A stretch of DNA of 64,000 nt, taken from Sphingobium ummariense RL-3. GTDB lineage: Bacteria > Pseudomonadota > Alphaproteobacteria > Sphingomonadales > Sphingomonadaceae. Shown in pieces: positions 1-8,865 of the stretch. The notes beneath the pieces are model-generated. The model made no database searches and was not told the origin of the DNA. It was given only the letters and a program-made list of their open reading frames with translations. The position numbers were made by a program, and so were the translations under genes. The DNA is taken from the NCBI RefSeq assembly GCF_000447205.1, contig NZ_AUWY01000120.1:1-64000 (forward strand), in the 5' to 3' direction. Position 1 is the first letter of the stretch, and each line of letters starts with the position of its first letter.

Positions 1-1646
1 CCTCTCTTATTCACGACGCTCGGTTTCGGGCCCGCTCTGGGCATTTGCTGCGGCTGGCTGTATTGCGCGGACGACCGGCATCGCTGGCGTTTGTTTCACC
101 GCATTCGGATTGATGGGCTTTTCGGGTTGAAGGGCTGGGCTCGGAGTTCTGCGGCGCTGCCGCATGGGCTACGTCGGCGCAGGCTTCAGCCGGAGAACGA
201 GGGCGCGGAACAGGTCGGCATCCGGACAGGCGGAAGCGAAGGCAATGCGGATGCGGCTAGCACTTTCTACGACGCGCGCAGCGACCTTGAGCAGCCGCAG
301 GCGCAAGGTGGTAAACTCCGCGCTTGCCAGAGCAGCGGTCCTGGGCATCGCCTGCTGGATGCGCCATAGCAGCCAGTATGCGGCAGTGTGCAGTATCAGG
401 CGCATCTGATTGGCATTGGCCGAGCGGCACGAGGTTCGGTCGCTGGCGAGCTGGGACTTGTGGCGCTTGATCAGGTTCTCGGCCTGACCACGCGCGCAGT
501 AGAGCGTGTCGTAGATGTGCTCGGCCGATCCTGTTGCCAACGAGGTGACGACATAGCGGATGTCCATGCCCAGCGTGCTGGCCTCGATCCGTGCAACGAC
601 GCGACGCTGGCACTTCCAGGTCTTTGCCCCATAGCGGGTCTCGGCATAGTTGCGCAGGACGGGACACTGACGCTGGGCGCGCTTGACCGCGCAGGCATCG
701 GCGACCGCAACAATGGCGGGATCGGCGCGCAGCGCTGAATTGGTGGGCAGGCCGAACACGTAATCGACGCGGGCCGCATCGCAGTAGGCCATGACCTCGG
801 GTCGACCATAGTGCCCGTCGCCGCGGATAGTGATGTGGGTATCGGGCCAATTACGGCGCAGGTGACGCACCAGGCGTCGGATGTGCCCCGCCGCCTCCTT
901 TCCAGAAGGCGTCTTGCCTGTGCGCAGCAGCATGGCCACCGGCCTGCCGGTCGCGGTGTCGTAGATATGGATCGGTAGGAAGCAGCGCTCCCCATGATGC
1001 CCGTTCCAGAACGAGAGCTGTTGATAGCCATGCACGACGTCGCACGTGTCGTCGATATCCAGCGTGACCGCTGTCGGAGGGGCGGGATAGCTGGCGCAGT
1101 AGATGTCGATCATCGCGGCCATCATGCTGGCCAGTTCGCGCGTAGTCGGTGCATTTTCCCACCGGCTCATCGTCGGTTGGCTGGCCAGCCCCGCGCCCGA
1201 TTCCGGCAGCTTGCCGAGCGCCAGGCGGAAGCCTGGATCGTCGCGCAGAGCATCGAGATCATCGGCATCCTCATAGCCGCACGCAATCGCGAACACACGG
1301 GCACGCAGAATGTCATCCAGGCGATGGATCACCCGCGCTGGATCGCGCGGATCGGCAATACAAGCCGCCAGGCGCTGGCAAATCCCCATCGCGCGCTCGG
1401 CCTGTGCAAGCAGTAGAACACCGCCATCCGAGGTAAGCCGGCCACCGTCGAACGCAGCTGTGATTTTCTTGCGGCCGACTGCTGGGAATCCAAATGAGCT
1501 TGCGATATCATCGTTCATGGCGGGTGTGGCCCGTGGCATTTTCTGCCCTGCGGCAGGTTCGGCTTAGACACCCAGTTCCTAATTCAGATCAGAGGCTTAC
1601 GCCACTCCCGCCAACCCTTCAGGACACTTTTGGTGAATAAGGCGGG
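1..1646 (-). mobile_element. IS1380-family insertion sequence
   Basis: The element is bounded by imperfect inverted repeats that share the core CTTATTCAC. The left repeat lies at 1-17 and the right repeat at 1632-1646 on the other strand. It carries one transposase gene reading leftwards. The right end joins CTAG at 1647-1650 inside the glgX reading frame, so CTAG is the likely start of the target duplication. The left duplication would lie outside the window, and the true left end could be one or two bases further out. The length of about 1.65 kb fits the family. Confidence 0.82.
169..1539 (-). CDS. IS1380-family DDE transposase
   Basis: This 456-residue protein catalyses cut-and-paste movement of the surrounding IS. 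The N-terminal region (about residues 15-60) has the family start with FDGGRLTSDGG. The likely acidic triad is the aspartate pair at 161/163 (LDIDDT), D241 (IRGDGHYG) and E354 (ARGQAENLIKRHK). Length is normal for IS1380 transposases and no stop or frameshift interrupts the frame, so the element may still be mobile. An internal ATG at 1518 is an alternative start. It is the only gene in the element. Confidence 0.9.
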   Translation of the reverse strand: MPRATPAMNDDIASSFGFPAVGRKKITAAFDGGRLTSDGGVLLLAQAERAMGICQRLAACIADPRDPARVIHRLDDILRARVFAIACGYEDADDLDALRDDPGFRLALGKLPESGAGLASQPTMSRWENAPTTRELASMMAAMIDIYCASYPAPPTAVTLDIDDTCDVVHGYQQLSFWNGHHGERCFLPIHIYDTATGRPVAMLLRTGKTPSGKEAAGHIRRLVRHLRRNWPDTHITIRGDGHYGRPEVMAYCDAARVDYVFGLPTNSALRADPAIVAVADACAVKRAQRQCPVLRNYAETRYGAKTWKCQRRVVARIEASTLGMDIRYVVTSLATGSAEHIYDTLYCARGQAENLIKRHKSQLASDRTSCRSANANQMRLILHTAAYWLLWRIQQAMPRTAALASAEFTTLRLRLLKVAARVVESASRIRIAFASACPDADLFRALVLRLKPAPT

Positions 1647-2031
1647 CTAGATCCGCGCGCTTGCCGCGCACCGGATAACCATGCAGCACGTCGTTCCACC
1701 GCAGGCTGCCAGAAAGACGCCGGGCATAGGGGTCGAGAAGCAACTTGTTGGGATTGAAGCGATGGCCCTGTTCAGGCGCATAGGGACCGTGGACCCGATA
1801 GCCGTAGAGCAGGCCGGCACGCGCGTCGGGAAGGTAGCCGTGCCACACTTCGTCCGTACATTCGGGGAGGGGCAGGCGGGCGATCTCTTTGCGACCGCTG
1901 GGATCGAATAGGCATAATTCGATCCGATCGGCATTGGCGGAGAAGATGGCGAAATTGACACCGAGCCCGTCGAAGCTGGCGCCCAAGGGATAGGGTGATC
2001 CGCCTTCGAGGCGGTCGGGAAGAAAGGTCAA
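1597..2031 (-). pseudogene. glgX: glgX (glycogen debranching enzyme), 5' fragment cut by IS1380
   Basis: The translated start ([47 protein letters not shown]) is the N-terminal CBM48-type domain of GlgX/isoamylase-type debranching enzymes, which trim alpha-1,6 branches of glycogen. Only about 128 native residues remain out of roughly 650-700. At 1646/1647 the frame runs into the right inverted repeat of the IS1380 element, and the codons at 1597-1646 are IS-derived. The GH13 catalytic domain would lie left of the IS, outside the window. The start appears to be TTG at 2031. The gene is almost certainly inactive. Its relation to the neighbouring DUF2934 gene fits a former glycogen/trehalose locus. 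Confidence 0.85.
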
Positions 2032-2068
2032 GGGCGCCCCATTCGTTCAGAGGAGAAGACGTGCCGGT

Positions 2069-2281
2069 CTAGGCGGCTACCTCGCCTTTGGCCGACTTGC
2101 CCGGTTCCTTTCTCACCACGCCGGTCGCGAGCGGACTGGAGGTCTGGCTCATGGCATCGGCCTGCGCGATCTCGGCCTCCGCCTGATGCCAATGTTCTTC
2201 GGCCAGCCCGTCGGGATGGCCTTGGGCTTCCCAGATCGCATGGGCTCTTCGGCGAATTCGTTCCTGGATTTCGATCGACAT
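2069..2281 (-). CDS. DUF2934 domain protein
   Basis: This is a 70-residue protein. Its N-terminal half reads ERIRRRAHAIWEAQG, then HPDGLAEEHWHQAEAEIA, the signature of DUF2934: a short helical motif common in Alphaproteobacteria, often beside glycogen/trehalose genes, with no known biochemical role. The C-terminal half is low-complexity and charged (VVRKEPGKSAKG). It lies 37 bp upstream of the truncated glgX in the same direction and was probably co-transcribed with it. No signal peptide or membrane segment is visible. Confidence 0.8.
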   Translation of the reverse strand: MSIEIQERIRRRAHAIWEAQGHPDGLAEEHWHQAEAEIAQADAMSQTSSPLATGVVRKEPGKSAKGEVAA

Positions 2282-2358
2282 GGTGTCCCCGCAGAATGCG
2301 TTGCATGGCCATCGGAATGCATGGCGTGCCGATTGGATGCGCGGACTGATCCGGATTA

Positions 2359-3194
2359 GGCTCAGGACCCATTGATTGGCTGAGAGCGATGTGATTCAGG
2401 CTCCGCGAGGAGACTGAGCATGAGCGACCTGTATTGGCTGACGGACGAGCAGATGGCGCGTTTGTCGCCGTATTTTCCCAAGAGTCACGGCAAGCCTCGG
2501 GTTGATGACCGGCGGGTGCTGAGCGGGATCATCTTCGTCAATCGCAACGGGCTGCGCTGGCGAGACGCGCCCAGGGAATACGGTCCGCACAAGACGCTCT
2601 ACAACCGATGGAAACGGTGGGGCGAGATGGGCGTGTTTGGCCGGATGATGGAGGGTCTGTCCGCCCAGAAAGCCGAACCGCAGACCCTCATGATCGATGC
2701 GACCTATCTCAAGGCCCACCGCACGGCTTCCAGCCTTGGGGTAAAAAAGGGGATCTCGGCCGCCTGATCGGACGGACCAAGGGCGGCATGAACACCAAGC
2801 TTCACGCCGTCACCGATGCCAACGGCCGCCCCTTGAGCTTCTTCATCACGGCCGGCCAGATCAGCGATTACACCGGCGCGGCAGCCCTGCTCGATGATCT
2901 GCCCAAGGCGCAGTGGATGCTGGCTGACCGGGGCTATGACGCCGAATGGTTCAGGGACGCGCTCGAGCAAAAGGGCATCACGCCCTGCATCCCGGGCCGG
3001 AAATCCCGTTCCTTTCCAGTGAAATACGACAAGCGCCGATACAAACGCCGCAGCCGCATCGAGATCATGTTCGGCCGCCTGAAAGACTGGCGCCGTGTGG
3101 CAACCCGCTACGACCGCTGCCCAACCGTCTTCTTCTCCGCCATCGCCCTCGCAGCTACCGTGCTCTTCTGGCTGTGATCAACGAGTCCTGAGCC
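2359..3194 (+). mobile_element. IS5-family (IS427-group-like) insertion sequence
   Basis: The ends are inverted repeats beginning GGCTCAGGAC at 2359 and, on the other strand, at 3194; they match over most of about 18 bp. Each end is flanked by TA (2357-2358 and 3195-3196), which is consistent with a TA target duplication. The length of 836 bp and the two overlapping reading frames fit the IS427 group. It separates the glycogen-side remnants from the sugar cluster on its right. Confidence 0.85.
2420..3177 (+). CDS. IS5-family transposase (two frames joined by -1 frameshift)
   Basis: The first frame (2420-2767) starts SDLYWLTDEQMARLSPYFP and carries the first catalytic aspartate (LMIDATYLKAHR). 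The second frame, read one base back, carries GRTKGGMNTKLHAV, LADRGYDAEWFR (second aspartate) and RRRSRIEIMFGRLKDWRR (glutamate), and ends at 3177. The switch maps to the run A AAA AAG at about 2746-2752, a classic programmed -1 slippage site. The full product would be about 250 residues, the usual length. Both halves look intact, so the element is plausibly functional. Confidence 0.88.
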
Positions 3195-3460
3195 TAACAT
3201 GATTTTATGCGCGAATGACGAAGGCCCATGATCCTCGAAGGCAGAATGCTGGCCGAGGTCTCCGTTCCGAGGCACCGGGGGTGGCGGAGATAACGGCCCG
3301 CATGCTCGTGCGAGGACATTCTGCGTGCTCGTCGACGTCAATGATTGGTAATGTGAATGGATTGGTTGGCTTGCCGGGGGCGAGACATGGATCCGCCGCT
3401 ACCGTCGACCTCCTAACGGCTGGTGCATTTGCTTCGACAGCACCAAGTTATGGCCTGAAG
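3195..3460. other. Intergenic stretch with no recognised gene
   Basis: This 266-bp interval lies between the IS5-family element and the end of the leftward sugar operon. Short open frames here have no family resemblance and no ribosome-binding site. I saw no clear terminator hairpin with a T tract. Confidence 0.5.
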
Positions 3461-4486
3461 TCAGGCGGACAGCCGTGCGTCGCCGGTGACGCGGGGTGAT
3501 GAAACGCCCAACGGTCCTGCCGCGCGCAATTCCCCATCGAACCATTCCACTGTGGCCGCCAGCCCCTGTGCCAGCGGCACCTGCGGCAGCCAGCCGAGCA
3601 GAGCGCGCGCGCGCCCGATATCCGGCCGCCGGCGTCGCGGATCGTCGACCGGCAACGGGAGATAGACGGCCTTCGCCTTGCTTCCCGTCAGGAAGCGGAC
3701 CCGATCCCAAAGTTCCCCAATGGTGAACTCCTCCGGATTGCCCAGGTTGACCGGGGTCAGCGCCACGTCCGTCGCCTCCATCAGCCGGATCAGTCCTTCG
3801 ACCAGGTCCGACACATAGCAGAAGCTGCGCGTCTGGGACCCGTCGCCATAGATGGTGACCTCCCGTCCTTCGAGCGCCTGGCAGATCAGGTTGGACACGA
3901 CCCGGCCGTCACCGGGGTCCATATGCGGGCCATAGGTATTGAAGATCCGCGCCACGCGCACCTCCGCCCTGCGCATCCGGCCGAAGTCGAAGGCGATCGC
4001 CTCCGCCGCACGCTTGCCTTCGTCATAGCAGGCGCGAGGACCCGTGCAGTTCACCCAGCCGCGATAATCCTCCCGCTGGGGATGCTGTTCGGGATCGCCA
4101 TAGACCTCGCTGGTCGATGTCAGCAGGAACCGGGCATTCGCCTGCTCGGCAAGACGGAGCAACCCGCTCGTACCGATGACGTTGGTCAGCATCGTGTGCT
4201 CGGGATCGGCCTGATACAGCGGCGGGGAAGCTGCGCAGGCAAGATTGTAGATCCTGTCGATCTCCTTTGCCCGGCCCATGACGTCCCTGGGCAGCGGTTC
4301 GGTGACGTCCGCGCGAAGAAAAGTGAAGCCGGGGCGGCCCTTCAGCGCGCGCAGATTGCCGGGACGGGCCGTCAGCAGATTATCGAGGCACAGCACCTCC
4401 CACCCCTGATCGAGAAGGGCGGTGCACAAATGCGACCCGATGAAACCCGCGCCTCCCGCGACCAGCGCAACTCCTCTGTTCGTCAT
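3461..4486 (-). CDS. UDP-glucuronate decarboxylase-like NAD-dependent epimerase/dehydratase
   Basis: This 341-residue extended SDR enzyme closely follows the UDP-xylose synthase (UXS) pattern, which converts UDP-glucuronate to UDP-xylose in the cytoplasm. The Rossmann motif GGAGFIGSH is at 11-19. Further UXS blocks are STSEVYGDP near 124-132, YDEGK with the catalytic pair Y154/K158, RIFNTYGPHMDPGDGRVVSN, and YGDGSQTRSFCYVSDLVEG. It is the last gene of the seven-gene leftward operon and overlaps its upstream neighbour by 4 nt. It probably supplies a pentose donor (UDP-xylose) to the operon's glycosyltransferases. The substrate is inferred from family similarity. Confidence 0.85.
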   Translation of the reverse strand: MTNRGVALVAGGAGFIGSHLCTALLDQGWEVLCLDNLLTARPGNLRALKGRPGFTFLRADVTEPLPRDVMGRAKEIDRIYNLACAASPPLYQADPEHTMLTNVIGTSGLLRLAEQANARFLLTSTSEVYGDPEQHPQREDYRGWVNCTGPRACYDEGKRAAEAIAFDFGRMRRAEVRVARIFNTYGPHMDPGDGRVVSNLICQALEGREVTIYGDGSQTRSFCYVSDLVEGLIRLMEATDVALTPVNLGNPEEFTIGELWDRVRFLTGSKAKAVYLPLPVDDPRRRRPDIGRARALLGWLPQVPLAQGLAATVEWFDGELRAAGPLGVSSPRVTGDARLSA

Positions 4487-5571
4487 GCAGCGTCCTTTCC
4501 GGTCGTCAGGGAGGGTTCAAGGCGCCGGTTCGACGCCTCGCCGATCAGTTGCTCCAGCAGCGCGGCTCGTCGTTCGCCGCTATGTTCGGCAAGCACCCGC
4601 CGTCGCGCCGCCGCGCCCATGGCTCTCCCGTTCCGGCCAAGCAGGTCGACGACCTCGACGGCTTCGGTGACAAGGGCGATCTCACGGGCCGGCTCGAACA
4701 ACTCATCGATGCCCGGCCAGATGTCGCTGATGATGGGGGTGCCGCACGCCGCCGCCTCGAACAGCCGGACCGAGGGCGACCAGCCGGCCACAATCATGTC
4801 TGCCCGCGTCACGTTCAGCGTGTAGCGGGATGCGCCGTAGAAGGCGGGGTGATCGGCGGGCGGGAGATGCTCGATCCGCTCCACATTCGCCGGCCAGTCG
4901 ATATCGGCGGGATATTGGGGGCCTGCCACCACGAAGCGGCTCTCCGGCATTTGCCGGGCCGGCTCGATCAACAACCGTTCGAGCGTCGGCTGGCGGTCGG
5001 GACTGTAGGTACCGAGATAGGAGAGGTCCCAGCGCGGCGCCGCGCCCGTCGGCAGATAAGCATCCGTATCGACCGCGCAGTAGAGCGCACGCGCCGCCGG
5101 CGCACCGTGCCGCCCCTCGATCCGCCGCAGCGTCGGGCCGCCGGTGAAGGACAGATAGATGTCGTAGCCCGGGATGAGCGCCGGGCTGACATAGTCATGC
5201 TGCCCGCTTTCCAGCAGCCCCAGCGTGACGGGCGTGTCGATGTCGTAGAAGGCGGTGACACCTCCCGCCCAGGCCTGCACCCGTGCGCCGACCCGCACGC
5301 CATCGGGCACATAGGACCCGACGATCACGGCATCGGCTCGCGCGATCTCGTCGCGCCATGCGGCCAGCCCCTCGACATCCTCATAGAGTGCCAGCCGACA
5401 GAAAGCCGGGTCGGCCATATCGCGGGCGGAGGCGTACCAGGGCACATCCCGTTCCAGGAACAGGATGTCGTGCCCTCGCCGCGCAAAGGCGGAGAGCAGC
5501 GCGCGGTAGGTGGTGGCGTGCCCATTGCCCCAGGACGAGGAAAGGCTGAGCCCGAGGACGACGAGCTTCAT
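4483..5571 (-). CDS. CgeB-type glycosyltransferase (1 of 3)
   Basis: This 362-residue cytoplasmic GT-B protein starts LVVLGLSLSSSWGNGHATT, and the C-terminal part carries SPSVRLFEAAACGTPIISD and IALVTEAVEVVDLL. That second part is the donor-binding half seen in CgeB/DUF3880-like glycosyltransferases. The three consecutive CgeB-type proteins share the N-terminal pattern S.W.NG.A..YR..L. Its start overlaps the preceding gene by 4 nt, as does its stop with the next. It presumably adds one sugar to the product of this cluster. Donor and acceptor are unknown. Confidence 0.78.
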   Translation of the reverse strand: MKLVVLGLSLSSSWGNGHATTYRALLSAFARRGHDILFLERDVPWYASARDMADPAFCRLALYEDVEGLAAWRDEIARADAVIVGSYVPDGVRVGARVQAWAGGVTAFYDIDTPVTLGLLESGQHDYVSPALIPGYDIYLSFTGGPTLRRIEGRHGAPAARALYCAVDTDAYLPTGAAPRWDLSYLGTYSPDRQPTLERLLIEPARQMPESRFVVAGPQYPADIDWPANVERIEHLPPADHPAFYGASRYTLNVTRADMIVAGWSPSVRLFEAAACGTPIISDIWPGIDELFEPAREIALVTEAVEVVDLLGRNGRAMGAAARRRVLAEHSGERRAALLEQLIGEASNRRLEPSLTTGKDAA

Positions 5572-6653
5572 GCCGCAAATGCCCTGCGGATGGGCGCGCG
5601 CAGCAAGGCGTCGACCTGTGCGCCGCGCTGTTCGTACACATGATGTGACAGGATGCGCTGCCGCGCCGCCGCGCCGATCTCCGCCGCCCGTTCCGCTGTC
5701 AGCCCGGCGAGCAGGTCGGCCACATCCTGCCCGTCCCGCGCGACCAGCACCTCACTTCCTGGCTCCAGGAACATCTCGATGCCTTCCCAGGCGTCGGTGA
5801 TCAGGCAGGCGGCTGCACCCGCCGCTTCGAACACGCGGGTGGCGGGCGAAAAGCCGACCCGGGCCATGCTGTCCCGCGCGATATTGAGCACCGCGCGCGG
5901 GGTAGCGTTGAAGGCGTTGTGCTCGGCCGTATAGACATGGCCGAGCGTCCGGACATTGCCCGGCAGCGCTCTGTCGCTCCATCCGTTGCCGCCGATCAGG
6001 AAGCGCCGCTCCGGAAGCAACGCCGCAGGCTTCAGGAAGAACTCCTCGACCCGGGCTTCCCGGTCCGGCAGCCGATTACCGAGAAAGGCCAGGTCGGCGC
6101 GGAAGCGCTCGTCCGGGGGCACCGGATGATGGGTGTCAGGATCGAGCGCATTATAGACCGGCTCGCAACGGGCCGCGCCAAGCGCACGATAGGCATCGAC
6201 CACGGGTGGGCCGCCGCCATAGGTCAGCACCATGTCGAGCGCAGGCAATGCTTGCCGCACCGGATGATCGGGGTCCTGCGCCATTTCGTCCAGCGTCGCC
6301 GCCGCGTCGACATCCCAGAAAATGCGCAGCGCATTGGATCGAGGCAGATCGACCAGTGCCTCCGTCAGTTCCCTGTCGAATATGCCGACGCCGCTCGCCT
6401 TCACGACGACATCCGCGTCACCCATGCCGTCGAGGACCGAGGCCAGACCGTCCGCAGTTGCGGGATAGACGACTACCTTCGCCCAGTCCGGCGGATCGAT
6501 GTCGCGGTGCTGCTGCCGGTCGAAGGCGTCGGGCTCGTAGAAGCAGATCGCATGGCCGTGCGCCGCCAGCGACCGCAGCACCCCGCGGTAGTAAGTGGCG
6601 GCGCCGTTCCAGTAGGAGGACAGCAGGCTCGAACCGTAAAAGGCGATCTTCAT
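5568..6653 (-). CDS. CgeB-type glycosyltransferase (2 of 3)
   Basis: The start was placed at the ATG at 6653 (KIAFYGSSLLSSYWNGAAT), because it aligns with the starts of the sister genes and gives a 4-nt overlap with the upstream stop. A longer open frame to 6893 lacks family features. The 361-residue product has the GT-B fold halves: an N-terminal acceptor domain, then LAFLGNRLPDREARVEEFF near the domain junction, and SPATRVFEAAGAAACLITD near residue 270-290. The role is inferred as sugar transfer in the same pathway as its two paralogues. No membrane segment is seen, so it is probably cytoplasmic. Confidence 0.78.
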   Translation of the reverse strand: MKIAFYGSSLLSSYWNGAATYYRGVLRSLAAHGHAICFYEPDAFDRQQHRDIDPPDWAKVVVYPATADGLASVLDGMGDADVVVKASGVGIFDRELTEALVDLPRSNALRIFWDVDAAATLDEMAQDPDHPVRQALPALDMVLTYGGGPPVVDAYRALGAARCEPVYNALDPDTHHPVPPDERFRADLAFLGNRLPDREARVEEFFLKPAALLPERRFLIGGNGWSDRALPGNVRTLGHVYTAEHNAFNATPRAVLNIARDSMARVGFSPATRVFEAAGAAACLITDAWEGIEMFLEPGSEVLVARDGQDVADLLAGLTAERAAEIGAAARQRILSHHVYEQRGAQVDALLRAPIRRAFAA

Positions 6654-7768
6654 GCGGACATCCTCTCTTCCTCCAAGACCGCGCCACGCAGGCCGGCGAT
6701 CACGGCCAGCAGCTCGTCCACGCGGTGGACGCAGCTGTGGCGCGCCTTGATCGTCTCCAGGCCGCTGCGCGCCAGGCTGGCGCGCAGGTCCGGATCGGCG
6801 GCGAGCGCGCGCAGATGGGCGGCCATTTCCTGGCCGTTCCGGGCAATCAGATAGTCTTCGCCGCCCCGGAACAGCCCCTCGCAATCGTCCCATGGCGCGG
6901 AGGCAAGCGGAATGCCGCAGGCCAGCGCCTCGAACACGCGGATGGTGGGAATGCCAGGGAGCTGCCGCGCATAGTGGCGTCGGGGCACATGCACGGTCGC
7001 CAGATGCTGCGCGAAGATCGCCGGAGCACGCGCATTGGCCGCCCAGCCATGATAGCGGACGCCCAGCCGCTCCAGCATCTGCAGCGCCTCCGCCGGATAG
7101 CGCACGCCATGAATGTCCAGCGACAGACCCGCCGCCTGCGCGGGGCGGAAGAGATATTCCTCCAATTCAGCCGTCCGCTCCCCATCACCCCAGTTGCCGA
7201 TCCACACCAGCCCTTCCCGCGGTTGTTCATGAACCGGCGGGTGAAAGAGGCGCCGGTCTGCCGCCTCGTGCCAGGTCCAGACCCGGCTTCCCCATCCCCA
7301 GCGGCGATAGACCTCCGACAGAGCCTCGCCGAACGCCAGCACGCCGTCATAGTCCTGGAGGTCGAAGGCGCGGATCGCATCCGGATCGCTGACGGCCCGG
7401 TGATGCGTGTCGTGGAACAGGAGGAGGAAGCGGCCACCGTCGCGCCGCATCCGACCGACAGCAGCGACCAGTTCGGGGTCGTTCCACTCGTGGACGATCA
7501 CCAGGTCGGCGGCGGCCACCGACGGTTGCCATTGCCCGGCATCGGCGAAGGAAAGCGAGCCCAATTCGGGATAGGCGCGGCGAAAGGGGATCAGCCCCGC
7601 CTCGCCATGATCGGCGAGCAACTGCGACAGGCTCCATCCATCCGCCGGCTCGCACGCCGTCACGTCATGGCCGCGCGCGATCAGTTCCCGCAGCACGCCG
7701 CGCAGGAAATGCGCATTCCCATGGTTCCAGCAGGACAGGAGCGAATGGGTGAAATAGACGATCTTCAT
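6650..7768 (-). CDS. CgeB-type glycosyltransferase (3 of 3)
   Basis: This 372-residue protein starts KIVYFTHSLLSCWNHGNAHF, matching its two downstream paralogues. The mid-protein HDTHHRAVSD and EGLVWIGNWGDGERTAEL segments precede the donor-domain motif TIRVFEALACGIPLASAPW. It overlaps its neighbours by 4 nt on both sides, so translation is probably coupled. It differs from the other two copies enough that the three may add different sugars, or act on successive acceptors. Specificity cannot be read from the sequence. Confidence 0.78.
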   Translation of the reverse strand: MKIVYFTHSLLSCWNHGNAHFLRGVLRELIARGHDVTACEPADGWSLSQLLADHGEAGLIPFRRAYPELGSLSFADAGQWQPSVAAADLVIVHEWNDPELVAAVGRMRRDGGRFLLLFHDTHHRAVSDPDAIRAFDLQDYDGVLAFGEALSEVYRRWGWGSRVWTWHEAADRRLFHPPVHEQPREGLVWIGNWGDGERTAELEEYLFRPAQAAGLSLDIHGVRYPAEALQMLERLGVRYHGWAANARAPAIFAQHLATVHVPRRHYARQLPGIPTIRVFEALACGIPLASAPWDDCEGLFRGGEDYLIARNGQEMAAHLRALAADPDLRASLARSGLETIKARHSCVHRVDELLAVIAGLRGAVLEEERMSA

Positions 7769-8865
7769 GCCGCCACCCGCGCCGGATACGGCAACAGCGC
7801 GTCATAGAGCCGGGCGGTGGCGTCGGCCATGGACTGGGCGTGATAACGCGCTGCGCGCGCCGCCGCAGCAGCGCCTCGCTCCTCTCGCCAGCGCATGTCG
7901 CCGACCAGCGAATCGATGGCCTGGGCGAAGCCGCGATCATCGCCGGGCGGCAGGAAGATCGCGGCGTCATCCCATAATTCACGGAAGGTTGGAATGTCCG
8001 ACAGAACCAGCGCGCAGCCCGCCGCCGCCGCCTCCAGCACCGCAAGGCCGAAAGGTTCGTAGCGCGCCGCAGACACGAATACCGGGCGGGCAGCGAGGTA
8101 GCGCGACACCTCGACGGCGCCAACCTGTCCCTTCAGGCAGAGGTGAAGCGGTTCCACCCTTTCGCCATGGGGCCCGCTAACGGCGCCCACTGCCTTGAAC
8201 GGGACGGCCAGCCGAGCGGCAGCGGCATCCATGGTGGCGGCGTTCTTGGCCCGGTCCCATAGCCGGCCGGCGGTGAACGCGAAGTCGTGCTGCGCATGGG
8301 ACGCAGGAGGCGAGGCGAAGCGCCCGTTGTGAACCGTGACCGGAGGCCGCGACAGGCCGTAGCAGCGCGCGACGGCGCGGCCGAACGCGCCGCTGGGGAC
8401 AACGCAACGGTCCGCCTGGGCCAATCCCTGCGCCGCAAGCTGCGTGCGCCACCGGAAATCCTCCGGCATCGGACCGCCTTCCACCGCATCCCACCAGGTC
8501 GCGACGCAGCTATGGGTCGCGACCACCAAGGGTGTCCGGGCATCGCGGAGGCAGGCAAGGGCAGGCGCGTTCACCTGCACGATGTCGGCGCCGACGGCCG
8601 GCACCATGGCCGCGATCGCGCCGGCGGCGGCACGCAGGCTTGCTTCGTCGGGGGCCGTCCAGTCGAGCGGCAGACCCGTCACCACGTAGGATAGGCCCTT
8701 TACCTCCGACAGCGCCTGACGCTGGGCAGCATCCGGCGCGGGGCCAAGGATCGCCAGCGTGGTCCGATAACCATGCTGCACCAGCCCGCGCGCCAGATCC
8801 AGCGCATAGGTCCACACGCCGCCCACGGTATCGGTGGTCAGAAGCAGGTGACGAGGAAGGCTCAT
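7765..8865 (-). CDS. GT4-type glycosyltransferase
   Basis: This is a 366-residue retaining GT-B enzyme. The N-terminus TTDTVGGVWTYALDLARGL is the glycine-rich acceptor-domain start typical of family GT4. The C-terminal domain has FAFTAGRLWDRAKN and the signature ARYEPFGLAVLEAAAAGCALVLSD. The E..FGL..LEA motif binds the nucleotide-sugar donor. It lies inside the leftward operon with 4-nt overlaps and probably performs a different linkage from the three CgeB-type enzymes. The sugar donor could be one produced by the flanking epimerases. Confidence 0.85.
   Translation of the reverse strand: MSLPRHLLLTTDTVGGVWTYALDLARGLVQHGYRTTLAILGPAPDAAQRQALSEVKGLSYVVTGLPLDWTAPDEASLRAAAGAIAAMVPAVGADIVQVNAPALACLRDARTPLVVATHSCVATWWDAVEGGPMPEDFRWRTQLAAQGLAQADRCVVPSGAFGRAVARCYGLSRPPVTVHNGRFASPPASHAQHDFAFTAGRLWDRAKNAATMDAAAARLAVPFKAVGAVSGPHGERVEPLHLCLKGQVGAVEVSRYLAARPVFVSAARYEPFGLAVLEAAAAGCALVLSDIPTFRELWDDAAIFLPPGDDRGFAQAIDSLVGDMRWREERGAAAAARAARYHAQSMADATARLYDALLPYPARVAA

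Noticed and set aside
2028-2372. 114-residue leftward frame across DUF2934 and the IS left end
   Set aside because: It is in a different frame from the recognised DUF2934 gene, crosses the IS5 inverted repeat, and shows no family pattern.
3215-3499. 94-residue rightward frame between the IS and the sugar operon
   Set aside because: It overlaps the end of the UXS-like gene, has no ribosome-binding site and no similarity I recognise.
5568-6893. Longer form of the second CgeB-type gene starting at 6893
   Set aside because: The extra N-terminal 80 residues lie inside the upstream gene in another frame and lack family similarity. The ATG at 6653 aligns with the paralogues.
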